Position numbers and translations under genes: made by a program
The notes under the pieces: generated by a model
Database searches by the model: none
Seen by the model: only the letters and a program-made list of their open reading frames with translations
Told to the model about the DNA's origin: nothing
Assembly: GCF_900115085.1 (NCBI RefSeq)
Contig: NZ_FOVF01000002.1
Span: 248,001-312,000 of the forward strand
Direction: 5' to 3'
Origin: Dokdonella immobilis
GTDB lineage: Bacteria; Pseudomonadota; Gammaproteobacteria; Xanthomonadales; Rhodanobacteraceae
Length of the DNA: 64,000 nucleotides
Shown: positions 1-6,924 of the stretch, one piece after another
Position numbering within the stretch: the first letter of the stretch is position 1
Layout: every line of letters starts with the position of its first letter

Positions 1-255
1 CTGATCGAGTCGATGGCGGTGGGCACGCCGATCGTCGCCCATGCATCGAGTGCGGTGCCGGAGACGCTGGGTGATGCGGGCCTGATCTGGGAGGAACGCG
101 ACCCGTGGCTCTATGCGGCCAGCGCCGCGCGCCTGTTCGAGGACGATGCGCTGCGCGCGGGCATGCTGGAGCGGGCGCGCCTGCGCTATCGGCAGCAGTT
201 CGCCATCGAGGTGCTGCGCGAGCGCTTCATCGGCTTCCTGGAGCCCGCCCTGTGA
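1..255 (+). CDS. Glycosyltransferase family 4, C-terminal fragment (cut by window edge)
   Basis: The frame is open from base 1, so the start lies upstream of the window. The 84 visible residues begin LIESMAVGTPIVAHASSAVP. This is the nucleotide-sugar-binding end of a GT-B fold retaining glycosyltransferase (GT4 group), where an E-S-M-A-x-G-x-P motif is conserved. A helical tail follows. The stop TGA overlaps the GTG start of the next glycosyltransferase (GTGA), so the two are translationally coupled and probably belong to one polysaccharide or glycolipid cluster extending to the left. Donor and acceptor cannot be told from this piece. Confidence 0.8.
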   Translation: MIESMAVGTPIVAHASSAVPETLGDAGLIWEERDPWLYAASAARLFEDDALRAGMLERARLRYRQQFAIEVLRERFIGFLEPAL

Positions 256-1457
256 GGCCGCGCATCGCCATCGTCGTACCGCGTTGCCACGCGCGGCTGG
301 TCGGCGGTGCCGAGGCTCTGGGCTGGCAATATGCCCAGTTGCTGGCTGTCGACCACGAAGTCGAGGTGCTGACGTCGGCCGCTTTCGACTATACGAAATG
401 GGACAACGATCTCGAGCCCGGCAGCGAGCAGAGGGAAGGCATCACGATTCGCCGGTTCAGGGTCGCGCGCGGGCGCACGCCGTACTTCCATGCCCTACAT
501 CGGACCATGCTCGATGCGTTCGAAAAGATGCAGGCGTCCCCGGCTTCCGGCCAGGCGCCGCGCTATGGATGGCCGGAGGCGCTCGAAGAGGAATTCATTC
601 GTGCCCAGGGGCCGAATTGTCCGGACCTGACCGCTCACCTGTCGATTCATGGCGACGCCTACGCGGCGATATTCTTCCTGCCCTATCTGTACCCGCTGGC
701 GCTAGACGGCATCCGTGCACTGCGACATCGGCGCTGGGCGCTGATACCTGCCTTGCATGACGAGCCGCCAGCCTACCTGCAGACCTTTGCGCAGATGGCC
801 CGCGCCGCGCCGCGCATCCTCTGGAACACGCCGGCCGAACAGCGGCTCGGCGCGCGACTCTGGGGCGTGCACGGCGGCAACGTCGTCGCCATGACCGTCG
901 CCACCGACAGGGTCGAGCCGGCCCGCGAAACGCGCCCGTACCTGCTCTATTGCGGACGCATCGACGTCAGCAAGGGTTGCGGGCAATTGCTCGAGGGTTT
1001 CGAGGCATTCAAGGTGGCGCATCCGGATTCGGACCTCGAACTGGTCCTGACCGGCAACGACGTGCTCGGCGTCGGCAAGCGCAAGGACGTGCGCTATCTC
1101 GGTTTCGTCGAGGAACAGCGCAAATTCGAGCTGATGGCCGGTGCGGCGGCATTCGTCCAGCCGTCGCCGTACGAGAGCCTCAGCATCGTCCTGCTCGAAG
1201 CCATGGCGCAAGGTGCGCCGGCGATCGTCAATGCCCAGTGCGAGGTCCTGGTCGACCATGTCGAAGCCAGCGGCAGTGGCCTGGCCTATCGCGGCACCGG
1301 CGCACTGGTCGATGCGATAGGGCAGGTGCTCGCGCTCGACCCGGCGACCCGCAGCGACTGGAGCGTGAAGTCCCGCGAATACGTGCTCGCCCACTACAGC
1401 CGCGATCAGGTCAAGGCGCGCCTCGACGCCGAAGTCCGGGCTCTCGCGGCGGCGTGA
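252..1457 (+). CDS. Glycosyltransferase family 4 (GT-B fold)
   Basis: The protein has 401 residues. The GTG start is chosen because it overlaps the upstream stop and gives the usual N-terminus, RPRIAIVVPRCHARLVGGAE, a glycine-rich first GT-B strand. The C-terminal half carries the GT4 signature: LLYCGRIDVSKG, then ESLSIVLLEAMAQGAPAIV with the catalytic-domain E-x7-E pattern. It should transfer a sugar from a nucleotide donor to a growing surface glycan on the cytoplasmic face. It sits directly after another GT4 gene and is followed by an oppositely oriented two-component operon, so it is the last gene of its cluster. The sugar is unknown. Confidence 0.82.
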   Translation: MRPRIAIVVPRCHARLVGGAEALGWQYAQLLAVDHEVEVLTSAAFDYTKWDNDLEPGSEQREGITIRRFRVARGRTPYFHALHRTMLDAFEKMQASPASGQAPRYGWPEALEEEFIRAQGPNCPDLTAHLSIHGDAYAAIFFLPYLYPLALDGIRALRHRRWALIPALHDEPPAYLQTFAQMARAAPRILWNTPAEQRLGARLWGVHGGNVVAMTVATDRVEPARETRPYLLYCGRIDVSKGCGQLLEGFEAFKVAHPDSDLELVLTGNDVLGVGKRKDVRYLGFVEEQRKFELMAGAAAFVQPSPYESLSIVLLEAMAQGAPAIVNAQCEVLVDHVEASGSGLAYRGTGALVDAIGQVLALDPATRSDWSVKSREYVLAHYSRDQVKARLDAEVRALAAA

Positions 1458-1490
1458 TTGTCGCGGTCGGCAAGTACGTCGGCGGAAAGC

Positions 1491-2876
1491 TCAGCCTGAA
1501 CGCAGGTACAAGTCGAAGCGCGCGCCGCCAAGCGTCTTCGAGCGGCCGACCTTGAGCGTGCCGCCATAGGCCTTGACGATGTTCTGCACGATCGACAGGC
1601 CGATGCCATGGCCCTGGACGCGCTCGTCCCCGCGTACGCCCCGTTGCAGCAGGTACTCGACGCGGTCCGGCGGAATACCCGGGCCATCATCCTCGACGCA
1701 GAGGTCGAGTCCGCCGCTCCGCGAATCGGCCGATCGCCCCGGCCGCGCGGTCAGCAGCACGCTGTGCCGGGCCCACTTGAATGCGTTTTCCAGCACGTTG
1801 CCGAGCAGTTCCATGAGATCGCCCTGGTCGCCACGGAAACGGGTGTCGGGATCGATCTCGAATTCGCACAGCACCTGCTTGTCGGCGTAGACCTTCTCGA
1901 GGCTGCGCACGATTTCTTCGGCATACGGTTCAAGCGGCAATGGTGCGGCGAAGGTCTGCCGCCCCGAGGTGGCCGCCCGCGAGAGTTGGTAGGCGACGAT
2001 CTCGTCCATGCGACCGACCTGTTCGAGCACCGTCCAGCGCAACTCCTTGCCATCGGTCTCGGACTCGAGTTGGGTGCGGACCACGGCCAGCGGGGTTTTC
2101 AGGCTGTGGGCGAGATCGGCCAGGGTATTGCGGTAGCGCTCGAGACGCTCGCGTTCGGAGTCGATGAAATTGTTGAGGTTGGTGGCGAGTCCTGAGAGTT
2201 CTGCCGGATAGCGGCCGGCCAGATGCCCCTCGGCGCCGCGTTCGACGCGGGCCAGATCGGCAGCCACCCGGCGCAGTGGCGCCATGCTCCAGCGCAGGAC
2301 GCCGAGCAGGAGCAGAAGCAGCAGTACGCCGAGTCCACCGAGCCAGGCCAGCAGGGTACGCCTGAACACTTGCACCTGGTTCTGCAGGGCGGCGCTGTCC
2401 TCGGCGATATGCAAGGTCAGTTTCAGTTCGGGCCGGTTGGCGACGCTCCAGGTGATGCCCTGCGAGAGGATGAACAGATCCCCCAGGCTCGTCTGCACCG
2501 GGCCACGAAACACGGTTGCACCCTGGGGCAGCTCGGTGTCGAACGGCAGTTCGAGCCCGAGCGCCGAAGGCGAACGCCACTGGCGCTCCTTGGCATTGCG
2601 CACATGGTCGCCGACGATGCTTGCATACAGGCCCGAACCTGGGCGGTCGAAGCGGGGATCCGGCCCGACCTCGGGTGGAATCAGGTTGCCGGCGCGATTG
2701 GTGTCGGCACCGGCGAGGTAGGCGTGCATGTAACCCTGCAGGCGATCGCGCTGCGAACTCAGGGCGGCATCGAAGAAGGCCTTGTCGAGGGCGAAGAAGG
2801 CCAGGCCGAGGAATGCCGCGAGCGCAATGCCCGCCGCTGCCAGCGAACGGGCCTGCAACGACAGCGGGCGGGCCAT
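1491..2876 (-). CDS. phoQ: PhoQ-type sensor histidine kinase
   Basis: The protein has 461 residues. A first membrane segment (about 12-30) precedes a periplasmic sensor region (about 31-172). A second membrane segment (about 175-195) leads into HAMP. The H-box DLAHSLKTPLAVV has phospho-acceptor His257, and the ATPase domain has an N-box (ELLGNVLENAFKWA, near 357-370) and the G-box DDGPGIP. This is the architecture of PhoQ, which responds to divalent cations, cationic peptides or acid. The gene follows phoP by 14 bp and is the last gene of a PepSY-phoP-phoQ operon. No acidic patch as clear as in enteric PhoQ is evident, so the stimulus is inferred from the family. Confidence 0.88.
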   Translation of the reverse strand: MARPLSLQARSLAAAGIALAAFLGLAFFALDKAFFDAALSSQRDRLQGYMHAYLAGADTNRAGNLIPPEVGPDPRFDRPGSGLYASIVGDHVRNAKERQWRSPSALGLELPFDTELPQGATVFRGPVQTSLGDLFILSQGITWSVANRPELKLTLHIAEDSAALQNQVQVFRRTLLAWLGGLGVLLLLLLLGVLRWSMAPLRRVAADLARVERGAEGHLAGRYPAELSGLATNLNNFIDSERERLERYRNTLADLAHSLKTPLAVVRTQLESETDGKELRWTVLEQVGRMDEIVAYQLSRAATSGRQTFAAPLPLEPYAEEIVRSLEKVYADKQVLCEFEIDPDTRFRGDQGDLMELLGNVLENAFKWARHSVLLTARPGRSADSRSGGLDLCVEDDGPGIPPDRVEYLLQRGVRGDERVQGHGIGLSIVQNIVKAYGGTLKVGRSKTLGGARFDLYLRSG

Positions 2877-2890
2877 CGCGCGGGCCGGAA

Positions 2891-3607
2891 TCAGGCGGCC
2901 GGTTCGGATGCGGTCTCGTCCGCCCCGCTGTCAGTGCGTTCAAGCGCGAACCGGTAGCCGCGCCCGCGAACCGTTTCGATCGGCTTGATCGTGTTTTCCG
3001 GATCGAGTTTGCGACGCAGGCGACCGATGAAGACCTCGAGTACGTTGGAGTCGCGGTCGAAATCCTGCTGGTAGATGTGTTCGGTGAGATCGGCCTTCGA
3101 GACCAGCTCGCCGGCATGCATCATCAGGTATTCGAGCACCTTGTACTCGTAGCTGGTCAGGTCCACCGGGTTGCCGTTCGAGCTGACCGTCTGCGCGGTC
3201 GTGTCGAGCGCGATCGGGCCGCATTCGAGGAGCGGACGCGACCAGCCGCTGGCCCGCCGCACGAGCGCGTTGAGACGGGCCAGAAGCTCCTCGACATGGA
3301 ACGGCTTGACCAGGTAATCGTCGGCGCCGTACTTGAGACCCTGCACCTTGTCCTGCCAGGACGAGCGGGCGGTCAGGATCAGGATCGGGTAGCGCTGGCC
3401 GTCCTCGCGCAGCTGCTTGACCAGTTCCATGCCCGACATCTTCGGCAGGCCGAGATCGATGATGGCCACATCGAACGGAACTTCCCGGCCGAGGAAAAGG
3501 CCTTCCTCGCCATCGCCGGCGGCATCCACCGCAAACCCGTCGCGCTTCAATCGCGCTGCCAGGGTCTCGCGCAGTGGTGCTTCGTCTTCCACGAGCAGTA
3601 CTCGCAT
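2891..3607 (-). CDS. phoP: PhoP-type OmpR-family response regulator
   Basis: The protein has 238 residues. The receiver domain contains the acidic pair near E7/D8, phospho-acceptor Asp51 in DVAIIDLGLPKMSG, and Lys101 in KPF. A winged-helix DNA-binding domain (about 130-225) ends GRGYRFALE, as in OmpR/PhoP proteins. Phosphorylation by the adjacent PhoQ should control envelope and cation-stress genes. It lies 12 bp after a PepSY gene and 14 bp before phoQ, indicating co-transcription. A short alanine- and acid-rich tail follows the wing and is not a recognised domain. Confidence 0.93.
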   Translation of the reverse strand: MRVLLVEDEAPLRETLAARLKRDGFAVDAAGDGEEGLFLGREVPFDVAIIDLGLPKMSGMELVKQLREDGQRYPILILTARSSWQDKVQGLKYGADDYLVKPFHVEELLARLNALVRRASGWSRPLLECGPIALDTTAQTVSSNGNPVDLTSYEYKVLEYLMMHAGELVSKADLTEHIYQQDFDRDSNVLEVFIGRLRRKLDPENTIKPIETVRGRGYRFALERTDSGADETASEPAA

Positions 3608-3619
3608 CGCAATCTCCTG

Positions 3620-3868
3620 TTATTGGTCGGCCTTGATTTCAATGACGCGCACCTGACCACCAGGGGTCAGCACCTTGAAGCGGTAGATCTTGCGTTTGTC
3701 GATGCGCAGGGTCTGCACGCTGAGTACCTTCGCATGGGTATCACGCTGAATCATGGCCATGGCTTCCTGGACACTGATCTCGCGGGCTGTGACAGCCGAC
3801 GAGAAGAGCAACGCGGCCATGATTGCTGCCAGCACAGGGAAGGGCTTGAGGCGCTTGGCGGCAATCAT
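3620..3868 (-). CDS. Small exported PepSY-domain protein
   Basis: The protein has 82 residues. A positively charged start and hydrophobic stretch (about 10-28) ending SAVTAR looks like a signal peptide. The rest forms a single PepSY-like unit: a helix with QEAMAMIQRDTHAKVLSVQTL, then strands ending YRFKVLTPGGQVRVIEI. PepSY modules often bind or inhibit proteases, or modulate sensor kinases, in the periplasm. As first gene of the phoPQ operon it may feed back on PhoQ. That role is an inference from position, comparable to other small periplasmic modulators encoded with two-component systems. Confidence 0.8.
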   Translation of the reverse strand: MIAAKRLKPFPVLAAIMAALLFSSAVTAREISVQEAMAMIQRDTHAKVLSVQTLRIDKRKIYRFKVLTPGGQVRVIEIKADQ

Positions 3869-3935
3869 TTTCGCGTCAGGTCGTCATGGGTAACCGCTCG
3901 ATGTACGCGGTTCGTGCAGTCTCGACTGCGCGCAT

Positions 3936-3951
3936 TGAATTCCCGCTGAAC
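3936..3951 (-). promoter_or_regulatory. Possible PhoP-box direct repeat upstream of the PepSY-phoPQ operon
   Basis: On the minus strand GTTCA and ATTCA are repeated exactly 11 bp apart, about 70 bp upstream of the PepSY start. PhoP-family regulators bind half-sites spaced one helical turn apart, so this may be an autoregulatory site. The half-sites are short and no -10/-35 was assigned with certainty. Confidence 0.3.
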
Positions 3952-4013
3952 TCGGTCATTCCGGCTCCGCTGAAATGCCGAAAATGACCATGCAGAACAA
4001 CGGTTTGCAGGTC

Positions 4014-4928
4014 TCAAAATATCTCCGCGACGCAGCATCGCAGGCTTCCCCCGGCCTTTTCGATCTGCTCCAGCGGGGTGCTGCCAATCGAAAAACCCTG
4101 TTCGCCGAGCCACGTCCGCTGCGGCTCGGACAGGGCGCGGGCCGCCCGTTCGCTCATCCATACCCGGTTCCCGGCGAGACAGATCGCATTCGCCGCAAAG
4201 GCCGCTTTCTGACTTGCACCAAGCCACAGCGCTTGGTCCGGATAGAGACTCGCGATCGCCCTGGCGTCGGCGCTGTCGCGAAATCCCGATTCGGCGATCA
4301 GGGCGACGCGCCCGGCCAGGATCGCCAGCACGACGTTGGTGTGGTATTCGCCTTCCGCCAGTTCGAAGCAGTAGGTCAGACGCAGCCCAAAGGCCTCGTG
4401 CATTGCGCGCGCACCGGCCATGTCGCAGCGCTCGCCAAGACCGCAGTAACCGATTCCGCGGGCGCGATCGATGACCAGCGAACCGGTCAGTTCTGCCACC
4501 AGCGCGGCGCCGGACAGGTCGACGACCTCGCGACCGAGCAGGCGTTCGAACCAGGCCCGGATATCGGCACGCGAAGTCTCGCGCCGGCGCACGGCATGGC
4601 GCATGCGACCGACGATCAGGCGCCCGGGAGCGGTCGCGAATGCATTGTTCGGAAACACGCCATCGGGAGCCAGCGGATCACCCGGAAAGGTCGTGACCGG
4701 CACGTCCTCGGCCAGTCGGCGGGCGAGTTCGGCGTGTTCGGCCAGGGCGCGCAGCGGATCCGGCGCATCGCCGAGGTCCATGTAGCGATTGTCGCTGGCC
4801 GATTCCGCAGCCAGCGAAAAATCGATCGGACTGATCAGGAATGCGGCCTGCGCCGTAGCCGGAAGGTCGGCCGCGATCGCGCGGGTGGCGACGGCATCCA
4901 GGAAATCCTGCGGACGGGTGACGATCAA
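4014..4928 (-). CDS. CtlX-like amidinotransferase / arginine-deiminase-superfamily hydrolase
   Basis: The protein has 304 residues. The TTG start is chosen because it overlaps the tag stop codon (TTGA) and gives the family's normal length. Upstream residues in this frame duplicate tag coding sequence and are not protein-like. Family marks are FPNNAF, ELTGSLVIDR, the catalytic-His segment EGEYHTNVVLA, and a C-terminal AGGSLRCCVAEIF whose cysteine is the expected nucleophile. Members of this pentein-fold group hydrolyse guanidino or ureido compounds such as citrulline. Translational coupling to tag is probably coincidental to function. The exact substrate is not determined by sequence. Confidence 0.82.
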   Translation of the reverse strand: MIVTRPQDFLDAVATRAIAADLPATAQAAFLISPIDFSLAAESASDNRYMDLGDAPDPLRALAEHAELARRLAEDVPVTTFPGDPLAPDGVFPNNAFATAPGRLIVGRMRHAVRRRETSRADIRAWFERLLGREVVDLSGAALVAELTGSLVIDRARGIGYCGLGERCDMAGARAMHEAFGLRLTYCFELAEGEYHTNVVLAILAGRVALIAESGFRDSADARAIASLYPDQALWLGASQKAAFAANAICLAGNRVWMSERAARALSEPQRTWLGEQGFSIGSTPLEQIEKAGGSLRCCVAEIF

Positions 4929-5590
4929 GTGCGTTTGCCCTTGCCCGGCGCGGGCTTGCCCGGGAAGCGGAAACAGCAGGTCAGGTGGTCGTTGACCATG
5001 CCGGTGGCCTGCATGAAGGCATAGCAGATCGTCGAGCCGACGAAGCTGAAACCGCGCTTGCGCATCGCCTTGCTCATCGCGTCGGAGTGCGCGCTGGTGG
5101 CGGGAACCTTGTCGTGCGCGGTCCAGCGGTTGAGCAGCGGCTCGCCGCCGACGAAGGACCATAGCCAGGCCTCGAGGCTGCCGACTTCCTCGATCACGGC
5201 AAGGCTGGCGCGTGCGTTGCTGCGTGCCGACAGGATCTTCAGCCGATTACGGATGAGGCCTGGGTCGTCGAGAAGGGATTCGAGTTCGCGGTCGCGCATG
5301 GCCGCCACCCGTGCGATATCGAAGCCGTGGAACGCGCGGCGATAATTTTCCCGTTTGCCGAGTACGGTGCGCCAGCTCAATCCCGCCTGGGCGCCTTCGA
5401 GTACGAGAAATTCGAACAGGCGTCGATCGTCGCGGACAGGGACGCCCCACTCGAGGTCGTGATAGTCGCGGTAGATCAGATCGACAGAATCTCCCGTCGC
5501 CCAAGCGCAGCGAACCCGGCCGTCGTCCGGCGCAGGAAGGTTCCTGGTGACGCGTTTGTCGCTGTTGTTCTCGGGTTTGCGGGCGGACAT
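4925..5590 (-). CDS. tag: DNA-3-methyladenine glycosylase I
   Basis: The protein has 221 residues and excises 3-methyladenine from alkylated DNA to begin base-excision repair. The start ATG at 5590 gives MSARKPE and a short basic leader before the catalytic domain. The Tag zinc site is visible: Cys28 in RCAW, His44 in YHDLEWG, and the C-terminal VNDHLTCC with His and Cys. The helix-hairpin-helix glycosylase core contains EGAQAGLSW, typical of the family. It overlaps the downstream CtlX-like gene by 4 bp. A longer start at 5722 would run into the dehydratase gene and adds unconserved arginine-rich sequence, so it was rejected. Confidence 0.93.
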   Translation of the reverse strand: MSARKPENNSDKRVTRNLPAPDDGRVRCAWATGDSVDLIYRDYHDLEWGVPVRDDRRLFEFLVLEGAQAGLSWRTVLGKRENYRRAFHGFDIARVAAMRDRELESLLDDPGLIRNRLKILSARSNARASLAVIEEVGSLEAWLWSFVGGEPLLNRWTAHDKVPATSAHSDAMSKAMRKRGFSFVGSTICYAFMQATGMVNDHLTCCFRFPGKPAPGKGKRT

Positions 5591-5672
5591 CGGCGGGCTC
5601 GGTGTCGCGGAGTCGACGCGTGAGCATACCCGCAGGGGCGCCTCTGTGGCAGCCCCGCGCCCGGCTCTTGCG

Positions 5673-6668
5673 TCATGGCGTTGCGCTGGTGCTTGCCGAC
5701 AGCGGCATCCAGGGCAATGCATCGAGATCGACGTTGCCGCCGCTCAGGATCAGTCCGACGCGACGGCCGGAGAACTGCGCCGGATGCTCGAGCACCGCCG
5801 CCAGCACGATCGCCGCGGAAGGTTCGACGAGAATCTTGAGGCGCTGCCAGATCAGGCGCATGGCCTCGACCGTGCGGCTGTCGTCGACGGTCAGCGCCTG
5901 CACGCGGTGCGCGCGCAGGATCGAGAAATTGATCTCGCCGACCAGGGTGCGCAGGCCATCGCAGATGGTATCCGGGACGAAGGACCCGACCCGTTCGCCA
6001 CGCCGCAGCGATTCGGCGGTATCGGCGGCGCCCGACGGTTCGGCAGCCCAGACCGTGGCCCGCGGGGCCATTGCAGCGACGGCGATTGCGGTTCCGCTGA
6101 CCAGGCCGCCGCCCCCTACCGGCGCAACCAGCGCATCGAGCGGGCCGGTTTCGCCGAGCAGCTCCATCGCCGCGGTGCCCTGGCCGGCGATCACGTCGGG
6201 GTTCGTGTAGGGGTGCACGAGTGTCGCGCCGGTCTGCATGCGCACACGCTCGGCCGCCTCCTCGCGCGCGGCGATGCTCGCCGCGCAGCGATGCACGGTT
6301 GCTCCATAGGCCTCGATCGCGGCGACCTTCGAGCGCACCGCGCCTTCGGGGACGACCACGTGCGCGGCAATGCCGCGTGTGCGCGCAGCCAGGGCCAATG
6401 CTGCGCCGTGATTGCCGGATGAATGCGTGACGACGCCGCGCCTGGCGACCTCGTCCGGCAGCGACCATACCGCGTTGCTGGCACCGCGAAACTTGAACGC
6501 ACCGGTTCGCTGCAAGGCTTCGATCTTGAAGTGGAGTTCGGCCCCGGCGAGCAGGTCGAGCGAGCGCGATCGCAGGACCGGGGTTCGCTGCGCATGCGCG
6601 GCGATGCGCGCGGCCGCCTCTTCGACGTTGGCGAAGGTGATCGCGCCCGCATGGGAATCTGCAGCCAT
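5673..6668 (-). CDS. Threonine/serine dehydratase or serine racemase (PLP fold II)
   Basis: The protein has 331 residues. It carries the fold-type-II PLP enzyme marks: Schiff-base lysine in GAFKFRGA, the substrate loop SSGNHGAALA, and the phosphate-binding glycine loop PVGGGGLVSG. There is no C-terminal ACT-like regulatory domain, so it is the short form found in catabolic threonine dehydratases, serine dehydratases and serine racemases. It should deaminate Thr or Ser to the 2-oxo acid, or racemise Ser. These activities cannot be separated by reading. It runs in the same direction as tag, 82 bp upstream of it, and diverges from pepN. Confidence 0.88.
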   Translation of the reverse strand: MAADSHAGAITFANVEEAAARIAAHAQRTPVLRSRSLDLLAGAELHFKIEALQRTGAFKFRGASNAVWSLPDEVARRGVVTHSSGNHGAALALAARTRGIAAHVVVPEGAVRSKVAAIEAYGATVHRCAASIAAREEAAERVRMQTGATLVHPYTNPDVIAGQGTAAMELLGETGPLDALVAPVGGGGLVSGTAIAVAAMAPRATVWAAEPSGAADTAESLRRGERVGSFVPDTICDGLRTLVGEINFSILRAHRVQALTVDDSRTVEAMRLIWQRLKILVEPSAAIVLAAVLEHPAQFSGRRVGLILSGGNVDLDALPWMPLSASTSATP

Positions 6669-6924
6669 GGAACCGGTCCGGTCGAATTCGGAATTTCACG
6701 ATACACGCGCAGGATGGCGGCACGCCAGCGACGGTCGGGTCCACCGGCGCACCGGGCATGGCATCCACACGGCTTCCGACCTGTGCCGTATCGAGACATC
6801 GAAGCCGGCCGTCCGGCCAGGAAGGGCAGGCGGGTGCCGCGACGGCTGAGTCTAGCCAACGTGGTCGACGCTGGTTACATTGCCGCCTCGCTGTCCATCC
6901 GACAGCCGGAATCCACGCCCGCGC

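Noticed and set aside
2516-3949. 477-codon open frame on + strand over phoQ/phoP
   Set aside because: Antisense to an intact two-component operon; no coherent domain.
3865-4227. 120-codon ORF on - strand at the 3' end of the CtlX-like gene
   Set aside because: It overlaps the conserved C-terminus of the CtlX-like gene in another frame and shows no domain.
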